Positions 32,370 to 40,145 of a stretch of DNA of 64,000 nt are shown here, one piece after another; the stretch's first letter is position 1, and every line of letters starts with the position of its first letter. The position numbers were made by a program, and so were the translations under genes. The stretch covers positions 632,744-696,743 of the forward strand of contig CP129479.1 in the NCBI GenBank assembly GCA_030583865.1, written 5' to 3'. This stretch comes from Thermodesulfobacteriota bacterium (lineage in GTDB: Bacteria; Desulfobacterota; GWC2-55-46). The notes below the pieces were generated by a model that ran no database searches, was not told the DNA's origin, and saw only the letters and a list, made by a program, of their open reading frames with translations.

Positions 32370-33580
32370 TATACGTAATAGGTATAGGAATACAGGGAAG
32401 GGATAGCCTCCTTCCCGAGGCGCTCGGCATAATAGGGAGGGCGGGCCTCCTTGTCGGAGGGAAAAGGCACCTTGATGAATTCCAGGGCCTTGCCGCCGCG
32501 AAGGTCAGGCTTGGAGGGCTCGAAGAGGCCGCGCGCGAGATGGAAAAGTATCTCGGAAGGAAGGACAGGCGGCCCGTCGCGGTCCTTGCGACCGGCGACC
32601 CGCTCATCTTCGGCATAGGCTCGTTCATCATAAGGAGGTTCGGGAAAAAGCGAGTCCGGGTGCTCCCGAACGTGAGCGCTATACAGGAGGCCTTCTCGCG
32701 CATAAAAGAGGACATGAACGGCGTAAAGCTCCTTAGCGTCCACGGGAGGGAAGCGGATTACGCGCTACTCTCGAAAGAAGCGGCCTCAAACGCGAAGCTC
32801 GCCCTCTTTACCGACGGGGCCAACACCCCGGCCCGGATCTGCAGGGAGCTAAAAGAGCGCGGCCTTGAAGGCTTCAGGGCCTTTGTCTGCGAGTCCCTCG
32901 GAGCAAATGAAAGGATGACCGAGGGCACGCTCGAATCGATATCCGGAAGAAGGTCCTTTGCCCCGCTCAACGTCCTGATACTCATTAAGGATTCAAGGCC
33001 CGCTGCCCGTAGAACCGGTTTCGGCATCCCTGACAGCCTCTTTTCGCATTCAGGCGGGATGATAACGAAAGAGGAGTTCAGGGTCGTCTCGATATCCAAG
33101 CTCGGGCTATCCGAAGGCAGCGTGGTCTGGGACATAGGCGCCTGCTCCGGGTCGATAGCCATAGAGGCCGCGCTCCTTACAGGCGGAAAGGTCTTCGCCA
33201 TAGAGCGCGACAGAAAACGTATCTCGGACATACGCGAGAACAAGGGCCGCTTCGGCTGCAGTAACCTCGACGTAATAGAGGGCGAGGCGCCGGGTGCACT
33301 AAAGGGCCTTCCAGACCCTGATGCGGTATTCGTGGGCGGCGGCGGCAAAGGAATAAAGGCGATACTGTCCTGCGCCGCAGGCAGGCTTAGGCCCGGGGGC
33401 AGGGCCGTCGTGAACGCGGTGACGCTCGAGACCGCCTCAGCAGCATTCGAATTTTTCGGGAAAAAGGGATGGGAAAAGGAGCTTATCCAGATGTCGATTA
33501 CAAAGGCAAGGCCCGCAGGCGAGTTGAATATGCTCGCCGCCTGCAACCCGGTATTCATAATATACGGGAAAAAACCTTGA
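32366..33580 (+). CDS. cbiET: CbiE-CbiT fusion, precorrin-6Y C5,15-methyltransferase (decarboxylating)
   Basis: A 404-residue fusion comparable to CobL. The N-terminal CbiE half (1 to about 200) is a tetrapyrrole methylase (MIYVIGIGIQGRDSLLPEAL, VAVLATGDPLIFGIG). The C-terminal CbiT half has a Rossmann methyltransferase motif (VWDIGACSGSIAIEAAL) and AVFVGGGGKGI. Together they methylate C5 and C15 and decarboxylate the C12 acetate. The ATG overlaps the cbiD stop by four bases, and the stop overlaps the TTG start of the next gene. Confidence 0.92.
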   Translation: MIYVIGIGIQGRDSLLPEALGIIGRAGLLVGGKRHLDEFQGLAAAKVRLGGLEEAAREMEKYLGRKDRRPVAVLATGDPLIFGIGSFIIRRFGKKRVRVLPNVSAIQEAFSRIKEDMNGVKLLSVHGREADYALLSKEAASNAKLALFTDGANTPARICRELKERGLEGFRAFVCESLGANERMTEGTLESISGRRSFAPLNVLILIKDSRPAARRTGFGIPDSLFSHSGGMITKEEFRVVSISKLGLSEGSVVWDIGACSGSIAIEAALLTGGKVFAIERDRKRISDIRENKGRFGCSNLDVIEGEAPGALKGLPDPDAVFVGGGGKGIKAILSCAAGRLRPGGRAVVNAVTLETASAAFEFFGKKGWEKELIQMSITKARPAGELNMLAACNPVFIIYGKKP

Positions 33581-34293
33581 CGAAGCCGGGCGTATTCTAC
33601 GGAGTAGGAGTCGGGCCGGGCGACCCGGAGCTACTTACCCTTAAGGCCGTGAGGGTCATAGGGGCTGCGGGGGTGCTCGCAGTGCCGAAATCAGAGGGAG
33701 GTGAGGAAAGCCTCGCCCTCTCGATAGTCAGGAAGGCCGTTGACCTTGCCGGGAAGGAGGTCCTGCTGCTTCCTTTCCCCATGACAAGGGACTCCGAGTC
33801 GCTTGGGGAATCGAGGAGGAGCGCGGCCCGGCTCATCTCCGCGAAACTCAATCAAGGCATTGACGCGGCCTTCGTGACCCTTGGCGACCCGCTCATATAT
33901 TCTACATTCAGCTATCTCATGCCCTTCGTAAAAGAGCTCTCGCCGGGCTCGGAGATAAGGGTCGTGCCCGGCGTTGCCTCCTTCTCGGCCTCCGCAGCCG
34001 CGCTCCCTGTCGCCCTTGCGGAAACCGCCGAGAGGGTTATAATTATACCTGCGGCCTACGAGCTCGACAAGGTGCGAGATGCGCTCGGCTCTGCCGAGAC
34101 GATAGTTTTGATGAAGGTGAACAGGGCCCTTGACGGGGTGATCGACCTCTTGACAGAAGCCGGGCTTCTGGAGAGGTCTTTTTTCGTCTCAAGGGCGGGC
34201 TGGCCGGATGAAGAGCTTGTTACAGACTTGAGGGCCGTCAAGGGAAGCAAGCCCGGTTATTTTTCCATGATAATAGTGAGAAGGAATGGCTGA
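33577..34293 (+). CDS. cbiL: Cobalt-precorrin-2 C20-methyltransferase CbiL
   Basis: A 238-residue tetrapyrrole methylase. The start TKPGVFYGVGVGPGDPELLTLKAV is the SAM-binding signature of CbiL/CobI. ATLGDPLIYSTFSYL-like sequence (VTLGDPLIYSTFSYLMPFV) and VVPGVASFSASAA follow. It methylates C20 of cobalt-factor/precorrin-2. TTG 33577 is chosen as the start because it overlaps the previous stop (TTGA) and the family begins there; an upstream in-frame ATG would extend deep into cbiET. Confidence 0.9.
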   Translation: MTKPGVFYGVGVGPGDPELLTLKAVRVIGAAGVLAVPKSEGGEESLALSIVRKAVDLAGKEVLLLPFPMTRDSESLGESRRSAARLISAKLNQGIDAAFVTLGDPLIYSTFSYLMPFVKELSPGSEIRVVPGVASFSASAAALPVALAETAERVIIIPAAYELDKVRDALGSAETIVLMKVNRALDGVIDLLTEAGLLERSFFVSRAGWPDEELVTDLRAVKGSKPGYFSMIIVRRNG

Positions 34294-35062
34294 GGATAAA
34301 AATAGAGAGCCTTCCAGGGTATGGTTCGTGGGCTCAGGCCCAGGCGACCCGGAGCTTATAACGGTAAAGGGGATGAGGCTCCTCAAGGACGCCGAGGTCG
34401 TCATTTACGCCGGGTCGCTCGTGAGGGAGAAGGTGCTGGAGTGGTGCGAAAAGGGCCCTGAGGTGCATAACAGCGCCTCCATGGACCTCGGAGCGATAGT
34501 CTCTCTCATGATAGACGCATCCAGAAAGGGAAAGCGGGTAGTCAGGCTCCATACCGGCGACCCTTCCCTGTACGGAGCGTTGAGGGAGCAGGCCGAGGCC
34601 CTGGAAAAGGCAGGCGTCCCCTACGGCATAGTGCCGGGCGTCTCGTCGGCCTTTGCCTCGGCAGCGGCCCTCAAAAGGGAGCTTACGCTCCCGGGCGTGA
34701 CTCAGACGGTCATTTTCACGAGGCTCGAAGGCAGGACCCCTGTCCCGGAGAAGGAGCGCCTCGGTTCGCTTGCCGCGCACGGCGCGACCATCTGCATATT
34801 CCTGAGCGTTTCCATGATGGACGAGGTCGTAAGGGAGCTTCAATGCGGCTACCCGCCGGACACGCCTGTTGCGGTCGTATACAGGGCCTCGTGGGAGGAC
34901 GAGCTTGTGGTAAAAGGCACTCTCGCGGACATAAAGGAGAAGGTCGGGGAGGCCGGCATCAAAAGGCAGGCAATGATAATAGTCGGGAAGGCCATTGGCG
35001 ACGACCCGGTAGAGCAATCGAGGCTATACGACCCGGGCTTCAGCCACGGGTTCAGGAAATGA
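34286..35062 (+). CDS. cbiF: Cobalt-precorrin-4 C11-methyltransferase CbiF
   Basis: A 258-residue tetrapyrrole methylase with VWFVGSGPGDPELITVKG, VVIYAGSLVREKVLEWC, RLHTGDPSLYGALREQ and GVSSAFASAAALKRELTLPG. The last segment is characteristic of CbiF/CobM. It methylates C11 of cobalt-precorrin-4. It overlaps cbiL by eight bases at the start and the VanZ-like gene by four at the end, so it sits in one tightly packed transcript. Confidence 0.92.
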   Translation: MAEDKNREPSRVWFVGSGPGDPELITVKGMRLLKDAEVVIYAGSLVREKVLEWCEKGPEVHNSASMDLGAIVSLMIDASRKGKRVVRLHTGDPSLYGALREQAEALEKAGVPYGIVPGVSSAFASAAALKRELTLPGVTQTVIFTRLEGRTPVPEKERLGSLAAHGATICIFLSVSMMDEVVRELQCGYPPDTPVAVVYRASWEDELVVKGTLADIKEKVGEAGIKRQAMIIVGKAIGDDPVEQSRLYDPGFSHGFRK

Positions 35063-35451
35063 GCGCGTTCCGGGGCTGGGGGCCGGTACTGCCGTATGCC
35101 TTCCTCATAACGGTGCTGTCGCTTTTGCCGTCAGCCGAGGCCGAGGACCACATCATCGGCATGGACAAGGCCTACCACGCGCTCGCCTATGGAGGACTGG
35201 CATGGCTCCTCATGAGGGCGTTCTCGGCTTCAATGCCGGGCTGGAAGGCACCCGCGGTCCTGGCGGCCTTTTTGGCGGCTTCCATCTTCGGGGCGTTCAT
35301 GGAATTCCTCCAGTCCGCCCTGACATCGACCCGTACGGGCGACGTCTATGACGCGCTCGCGAACGGGGTCGGCGCGGCCCTGGGCTCCATAGGGTACCTG
35401 GCTGCAAAGCCGTTCAGGAAAGCCTCCCCGAGCCCAGAGGCCCGAAGGTAA
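35059..35451 (+). CDS. VanZ-like membrane protein
   Basis: A 130-residue protein with about four hydrophobic segments. LPYAFLITVLSLLPS opens it, then HIIGMDKAYHALAYGGLAWLL and GAFMEFLQSALTSTRTGDVYDALANGVGAALG. The D-K-x-x-H-x-x-x-Y and R-x-G-D-x-x-D-x-x-x-N motifs are typical of VanZ-like proteins. The family function is unclear. The ATG overlaps the cbiF stop, so it is transcribed with the cobalamin genes, an unusual position for this family. Confidence 0.75.
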   Translation: MSAFRGWGPVLPYAFLITVLSLLPSAEAEDHIIGMDKAYHALAYGGLAWLLMRAFSASMPGWKAPAVLAAFLAASIFGAFMEFLQSALTSTRTGDVYDALANGVGAALGSIGYLAAKPFRKASPSPEARR

Positions 35452-35497
35452 TAAGGTTCAGCTATTAGCGGAAGCTGCATTCGAAGGAGGTGACGCC

Positions 35498-36214
35498 ATG
35501 CTCCTCGGCGAGTTGACGATGAAGGAATTCAAAAGGCTTGTGCCGAAAGCGGCCCTTATCGTGCCGTTCGGCACAGTCGAGGCCCACGGCACGCACCTCC
35601 CGTTGAATACCGATACTCTAATAATACGCGAGACGGTGCGGAAGGTCGCTTCCGAAAGAAAGGACGTAATAATGGCGCCGCCTCTCCAGTACGGCGTCTG
35701 CACCTCGACCGCAGAGCACCCGGGAACCATCGGGATAAGCGCGCCGACCCTGAGGGCGTTCGTAACGGACATGGTCCGTGCCGCCTATGAGCAGGGGGTC
35801 AGGAAGATAATCCTCGTCTCCGGGCACGGCGGCGGGATCCATGTGTCTGCCATGAAGGAGGCTTCCGAGGGGCTCGTGAAAGAGCTTCCCGGCTTGAGGC
35901 TTGCCGCCTTCTCGATATACGATGTCCTCGGAAAGGAAGCGGGCGAGATCGCGGAGACAAGGAACGACTCCCACGCCGGCGAGATGGAGACGTCCCTCAT
36001 GCTCCACCTCGCGCCGGGGCTCGTAAACGGCAGGGCCAAGGAGGAGTACCCGGCGTTCCCGAAGCCGCTTGTCGTAAGAGACAAGCTCAAGTACTGGAAA
36101 GGGGCGGTCTGGGGAAACCCGGCAAAGGCTACCAAGGAAAAAGGCGAGAGGCTTTTCAGGCTCATGACCGGAAGACTTGAAGAGGTGATACGGGCAGTTG
36201 ATCGGGCGAGCTGA
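35498..36214 (+). CDS. Creatininase family metal-dependent amidohydrolase-like protein
   Basis: A 238-residue protein. Metal-ligand motifs of the creatininase family are present: FGTVEAHGTHLPLNTDT (Glu, His, Asp), ILVSGHGGGIHVS and DSHAGEMETSLMLHLAPGLV. AAGGAGGTG precedes the ATG. Relatives include creatinine amidohydrolase and MftE-type peptidases, so hydrolysis of an amide is likely, but the substrate is unknown. It sits between corrin-ring genes, and a step in cobalamin or corrinoid metabolism is possible though unproven. Confidence 0.8.
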   Translation: MLLGELTMKEFKRLVPKAALIVPFGTVEAHGTHLPLNTDTLIIRETVRKVASERKDVIMAPPLQYGVCTSTAEHPGTIGISAPTLRAFVTDMVRAAYEQGVRKIILVSGHGGGIHVSAMKEASEGLVKELPGLRLAAFSIYDVLGKEAGEIAETRNDSHAGEMETSLMLHLAPGLVNGRAKEEYPAFPKPLVVRDKLKYWKGAVWGNPAKATKEKGERLFRLMTGRLEEVIRAVDRAS

Positions 36215-37265
36215 CGCAAGGGCCGGGATAGCGGTATTCGCGGTGACCCGTAGGGGGCTTAAGGTCTCAAAGAGGATTGAAGCCGCCTTGAAGGGCGTCA
36301 AGGTCTTCTCCCCGGAAGAGCTCAAGGACGGTGGCCTGAGGAAAAAGGCCGCTTTTGCCTTCAAGCGCTCAGGGGCGCTCGTCTTCGTCTCTGCAGTTGG
36401 AATAGCAATAAGGGCCATAGCGCCGCTCGTCAAGGCCAAGCACCTCGACCCCGCGGTCGTGGTCGTCGACGAGAGGGCGCGCTTCGCGATAAGCCTCCTT
36501 TCCGGCCACCTCGGGGGCGCCAACAGGCTCGCAGCGGAGTTAGCCGCTGCCCTCAATGCGGCCCCCGTCATAACGACGGCGACCGAGCTATGGGGCCTCC
36601 CCTCGGCAGAGGATATCGCGGAGGCCTTCTCGCTCTCGATCGAAAACCCGGGCGGCATCAAGGCCGTAAACTCCGCCATACTGGGCGGCATGACTGTCCA
36701 CGTGGCCGATACCGACAAGGCCCGTCTCAAGGCCATTAGGGAACGGTTCGGGAATGGCTGTTTCAAATTCGCGAATGGCGCGCCCCGGCGGCTGAAGGAG
36801 GGCGAGGCAATAATACACGTAACGAGCGGGGTCCGGAAAAACTCCGGTCCGGAAGCGAAACGGACTCTGATATTAAGGCCCAGGGATGTAGTCGCCGGCA
36901 TAGGCTGCGGAAAGGGCGTCCCGAAAGAGGAGATAAAAAAGGCGCTCCGGGCCGCGCTAAGGAAAGCCGCTGTATCGCCGCTTTCGATAAAGGGCTTCGC
37001 TACAGTAGAGCTAAAGAGGGGCGAAAAGGGGATAACGGCGCTCGCCAAAGAGATGCGGGTAAGCGTCGAGTATTTCGGGAGCGCGCGGCTTAAGAGGGTC
37101 GAAACCCGTTCGCCGCGCTCCGCTTTCGTTAAAGAGACCGCAGGCACATGGGGGGTGGCCGAGCCGGCCGCCCTCATCTCATCAGGGGCAAAGGAGCTAT
37201 GCTTAAGGAAGATAAAACGCGGCAGGGTGACGGTGGCTCTGGCAAGGGCGCCGTTTACATCATAG
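36198..37265 (+). CDS. cbiG: Cobalt-precorrin-5A hydrolase CbiG
   Basis: A 355-residue protein with the three-part CbiG layout. The N-terminal region has KRSGALVFVSAVGIAIRAIA and LLSGHLGGANRLAAELA. A middle region follows. The C-terminal domain starts DVVAGIGCGKGVPKEEI and contains KGFATVELKRGEKGITALA. CbiG opens the delta-lactone of cobalt-precorrin-5A, releasing acetaldehyde. It starts at TTG 36198, overlapping the creatininase-like gene by 17 bases. Confidence 0.9.
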   Translation: MIGRADARAGIAVFAVTRRGLKVSKRIEAALKGVKVFSPEELKDGGLRKKAAFAFKRSGALVFVSAVGIAIRAIAPLVKAKHLDPAVVVVDERARFAISLLSGHLGGANRLAAELAAALNAAPVITTATELWGLPSAEDIAEAFSLSIENPGGIKAVNSAILGGMTVHVADTDKARLKAIRERFGNGCFKFANGAPRRLKEGEAIIHVTSGVRKNSGPEAKRTLILRPRDVVAGIGCGKGVPKEEIKKALRAALRKAAVSPLSIKGFATVELKRGEKGITALAKEMRVSVEYFGSARLKRVETRSPRSAFVKETAGTWGVAEPAALISSGAKELCLRKIKRGRVTVALARAPFTS

Positions 37266-38002
37266 GCATTGGGCCGGGAGGGCCCGGGCACCTTACCGGA
37301 AGGGCCCTCGAGATGATCAGGGCCGCCGACTGCGTCGTGGGCTATACGAGATACGTCGGCCTCGTAAAACACCTCGCAGAGGGGAAGAAGGTCTTCTCAA
37401 CGGGCATGACCCATGAGGTCGAGCGCTGCGCCCAGGCGATCGAGTTTGCCAGGGAAGGTAAGAAGGTGGCCGTCGTCTCCTCGGGCGACGCTGGCATCTA
37501 CGGCATGGCGGGGCTCGTCTTCGAGCTTCTTGCCGCCTCTGGAAACGGGGATTTGGAGGTGGAGGTCGTGCCGGGCGTCCCGGCATTTGCAGCGGCTTCG
37601 GCCCTTCTCGGCGCCCCGCTCATGCACGACTTCGCGTCCATCTCGCTTTCCGACCTTTTAACGGACTGGAAGGTCATAGAAGAAAGGCTCGATGCGGCTG
37701 CCAGGGCCGACTTCGTCCTCGTGCTCTACAACCCGAAAAGCTCCAAAAGGGTCGAGGGCCTCGGCAAGGCCCTTTCCATCATAGGCCGCCACAGGAAGGG
37801 CTCGACCCCGGTCGGCATAGTACGTAACGCTTCGCGCGCCGACGAGGACGCCGTATTGACCACCCTCGACAACGTCAGCGCCCTTTACGACAGGATAGAC
37901 ATGCTTACTATCCTCATAATAGGGAACTCATCCACCTTCCTCGCGCTGGGGAGGATGGTTACCCCGCGGGGCTACAGGCTCCAGGGAGGGGCCGGGGGCT
38001 GA
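37199..38002 (+). CDS. cbiH: Cobalt-precorrin-3 C17-methyltransferase CbiH
   Basis: A 267-residue tetrapyrrole methylase: AVYIIGIGPGGPGHLTGRALE, VVGYTRYVGLV, VVSSGDAGIYGMAGLVFE, VVPGVPAFAAASALLGAPLMHDFASISLSDLLT and LVLYNPKSSKR. These are CbiH/CobJ signatures. The enzyme methylates C17 with ring contraction. ATG 37199 follows AAGGAG closely and overlaps cbiG. The stop overlaps the deoB start (TGATG). Confidence 0.92.
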   Translation: MLKEDKTRQGDGGSGKGAVYIIGIGPGGPGHLTGRALEMIRAADCVVGYTRYVGLVKHLAEGKKVFSTGMTHEVERCAQAIEFAREGKKVAVVSSGDAGIYGMAGLVFELLAASGNGDLEVEVVPGVPAFAAASALLGAPLMHDFASISLSDLLTDWKVIEERLDAAARADFVLVLYNPKSSKRVEGLGKALSIIGRHRKGSTPVGIVRNASRADEDAVLTTLDNVSALYDRIDMLTILIIGNSSTFLALGRMVTPRGYRLQGGAGG

Positions 38003-39177
38003 TGCCGCATTTCGACCGGGTAATCCTTATCGTGTTCGACGGCCTTGGAATAGGCGAGCTCCCTGACGCGGAGGCGTACGGCGACGAAGGCTCCCATACG
38101 CTCGACAATACCTCCCGCGCGGTCAACGGGCTCAAGGTGCCTGTTCTCGCATCCCTGGGCCTCGGGCACATCGATGGCGTGCGCGAGATACCGCGCGTTG
38201 AGAGGCCTTCCGGCTCTTTTGGCCGGATGAGGGAGGCCTCGCCGGGGAAGGACACCGCGACCGGCCATTGGGAGATGGCCGGGGTCGTGCTGGACAAGCC
38301 CTTCCCGGTATTTCCCCAGGGCTTCCCACCCGGGATAATGGAATCGTTCACGAACGAGACAGGCTGGGGCTGGCTCTGGGGCAAGACCGCCTCGGGCACC
38401 GACATCATCGAGCGCTTCGGCGAGGAGCACCTGAAGACAAGGAAGCTCATAGTCTACACCTCGGCTGACAGCGTCTTCCAGATTGCAGCGCACGAAAGCG
38501 TGCTGCCCGTGGAAGGATTATACAGGGTATGCGAAAAGACGAGGCTCATTGCCGACGCCTACAATATCGGGCGCGTCATAGCGCGCCCGTTCACCGGTGA
38601 GCCCGGTGCCTTCAGGAGGCTCCCGGCAAGGAAGGACTTTTCGGTCCCGCCGCCGTACAAGACCCTACTCGACAACATAGTAGAAGCCGGGCTCGAGGTG
38701 GCGGGCATCGGAAAGATCGGCGACATATTCGTCCACAAAGGCATTACCAGCGAGGTCCACACTTCGAGCAACGACGACGGCATTGACAGGACCATCGAGG
38801 TAATGGAGCGGAAGTCGCGCGGGCTCGTCTTCACCAACCTCGTGGACTTCGATACCTACTACGGCCACAGGAACGACCCCCGCGGGTTCGCGGAGGCATT
38901 GAGCCGCATGGATGCGCGCCTCCCTGAGATAATGGAAAGGCTCGGCCCGGATGATATCCTTTTCATTACCGGCGACCACGGCTGCGACCCCACGACCCCC
39001 TCGACCGACCATTCGAGGGAGCATGTCCCGCTACTCGTATACGGCGATGCCGTCCGGCCCGGAGAGGACCTCGGCACGCGCCAGACCTTTTCAGACCTGG
39101 GTGCGACGATCGCCTCCGCGCTCGGAGTAAGAGCCCCCCGGAACGGGATATCCTTCCTCGACCATATCCTCAAGTAG
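38002..39177 (+). CDS. deoB: Phosphopentomutase DeoB
   Basis: A 391-residue alkaline-phosphatase-superfamily mutase. The metal site and nucleophile region reads VILIVFDGLGIGELPDAEAYGDEGSHTLDNT, with GKDTATGHWEM, NLVDFDTYYGHRND and ITGDHGCDPTTPSTDHSREHVPLL completing the Mn2+ ligands. It interconverts ribose-1- and ribose-5-phosphate in nucleoside salvage. Its overlap with cbiH makes it part of the cobalamin transcript. A link to lower-ligand riboside supply is possible but inferred only from position. A family B repeat follows within eight bases of the stop. Confidence 0.93.
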   Translation: MPHFDRVILIVFDGLGIGELPDAEAYGDEGSHTLDNTSRAVNGLKVPVLASLGLGHIDGVREIPRVERPSGSFGRMREASPGKDTATGHWEMAGVVLDKPFPVFPQGFPPGIMESFTNETGWGWLWGKTASGTDIIERFGEEHLKTRKLIVYTSADSVFQIAAHESVLPVEGLYRVCEKTRLIADAYNIGRVIARPFTGEPGAFRRLPARKDFSVPPPYKTLLDNIVEAGLEVAGIGKIGDIFVHKGITSEVHTSSNDDGIDRTIEVMERKSRGLVFTNLVDFDTYYGHRNDPRGFAEALSRMDARLPEIMERLGPDDILFITGDHGCDPTTPSTDHSREHVPLLVYGDAVRPGEDLGTRQTFSDLGATIASALGVRAPRNGISFLDHILK

Positions 39178-39185
39178 CTGTTGTA

Positions 39186-39515
39186 GGCAACCTCTAAAAA
39201 TTGATCTTTTCCCCGGACTCTGTGTCAGGCCGGGAATAAAAATGCTCACATATTGTCATATATGCTCCGCTTTTTATTCCCGGCCTTCCTTGATTGCGGG
39301 AAAAAACTCTAATTTTTAGAGAAACGGTCAGAAACCCCGGCCTTTCAAGGCCGGGGATGAATGGCCGCCCGTAGCGAAGCCAGCGTAAGCTGGCGTAGCG
39401 GAGGCAATATCGCCTCACGGTTTCCCGATACCCCGGCCTTCAGGCCGGGGAGAGGTTCATAGAAACGGTCAGAAACCCCGGCCTTTCAAGGCCGGGGAGA
39501 TGTTCGTAGGTTGCC
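39186..39515. repeat. Family B repeat copy B5, split by a nested insertion
   Basis: The left part (39186-39321) is a standard B element from GGCAACCTCTAAAAATTG to AATTTTTAGA. The expected right end GGTTGCC appears only at 39509-39515. The 185 or so bases between them form the inserted block described separately. A pre-existing B element was therefore interrupted near its right terminus. Confidence 0.75.
39320..39506. mobile_element. Hairpin-rich insertion, possible IS200/IS605-type end remnant
   Basis: A 38-base perfect direct repeat (39320-39357 and 39461-39498) contains the hairpin CCCCGGCC-TTTCAA-GGCCGGGG. Between the copies lie a third, similar hairpin (39431-39450), the palindrome GCCAGCGTAAGCTGGC and the phrase CACGGTTTCCCGATACCCCG. 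GC-rich hairpins like these occur at the right ends of IS200/IS605-family elements and the overlapping TnpB-guide RNA. No tnpA or tnpB is present, so this would be a remnant or non-autonomous copy. Confidence 0.45.
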
Positions 39516-39651
39516 TGTGTTATGTTTTTTTTAACCCGCAGGCACAATCCGCTCTTTTTTCGTAAAACTCCCTTGATTTTTTTATTATATGGTACTAAGC
39601 TATGTAGCTCGCTATAGCATATGCTTGGGCCTAAGGGGGGATGTGCTGGAT

Positions 39652-40095
39652 ATGGGTCCTGATGATATCAAGCGGTTGAGGTATTTATTCGGGTGGTCGC
39701 AGGAGAGGCTGGCGCGGGAGCTGGGAGTAAGCTTCTCGACGGTTAACAGGTGGGAGAAGGGCAGGTCAAGGCCGAGCCCGCTGGCAATAAGCACATTGGC
39801 AACTTTGGGGGCGGGCTTCTCGGTGAACAAGAGGTCGTCTCCGAGGTTCGCCTCCGGGCTTCCGCTGGACTTCAGAATAGCAGGCCATGCAGTCTCTTTC
39901 AGCTCGGTAATCGAGAACATAAGCTCAGGGGGGCTCATGTTCAACACCGCCGAGGAGCTTGGCCCTGGAGACCTGCTGACCCTCGGGTTCAGCCCGGACA
40001 GCGGCCCGCAGCGGGTCCTCGACGCGGATGTGGTCTGGGTAATGGAAAAAGGCGGGAACAGGCGTGTCGGGGTGCGCTTCCACCCGGGGATTTGA
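39652..40095 (+). CDS. XRE-type HTH protein fused to PilZ domain
   Basis: A 147-residue protein. Residues 1 to about 50 form an XRE/Cro-type helix-turn-helix (LRYLFGWSQERLARELGVSF, STVNRWEKGRSRPSP). From residue 60 a PilZ domain follows. It carries both cyclic-di-GMP signature motifs, RxxxR (R61-R65, RSSPR) and NxSxxG (NISSGG). The pairing suggests a DNA-binding regulator that responds to cyclic di-GMP. ATG 39652 is used; GTG 39643, two bases after AAGGGGGG, is an alternative. It lies 50 bases before a PAS histidine kinase gene on the same strand. Confidence 0.8.
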   Translation: MGPDDIKRLRYLFGWSQERLARELGVSFSTVNRWEKGRSRPSPLAISTLATLGAGFSVNKRSSPRFASGLPLDFRIAGHAVSFSSVIENISSGGLMFNTAEELGPGDLLTLGFSPDSGPQRVLDADVVWVMEKGGNRRVGVRFHPGI

Positions 40096-40145
40096 TCCAT
40101 CGGCCTTTTATTTCGAAAGGTCCTTCCATACAAGGGTAAACGAAG

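Noticed and set aside
35618-37372. 584-codon minus-strand open frame
   Set aside because: It lies opposite the creatininase-like, cbiG and cbiH genes, which have clear family motifs. High GC content keeps antisense frames open, and its translation is low-complexity.
39320-39498. Possible CRISPR because of the perfect 38-base direct repeat
   Set aside because: There are only two copies, 103 bases apart, and the intervening sequence has its own hairpins. No cas gene is present.
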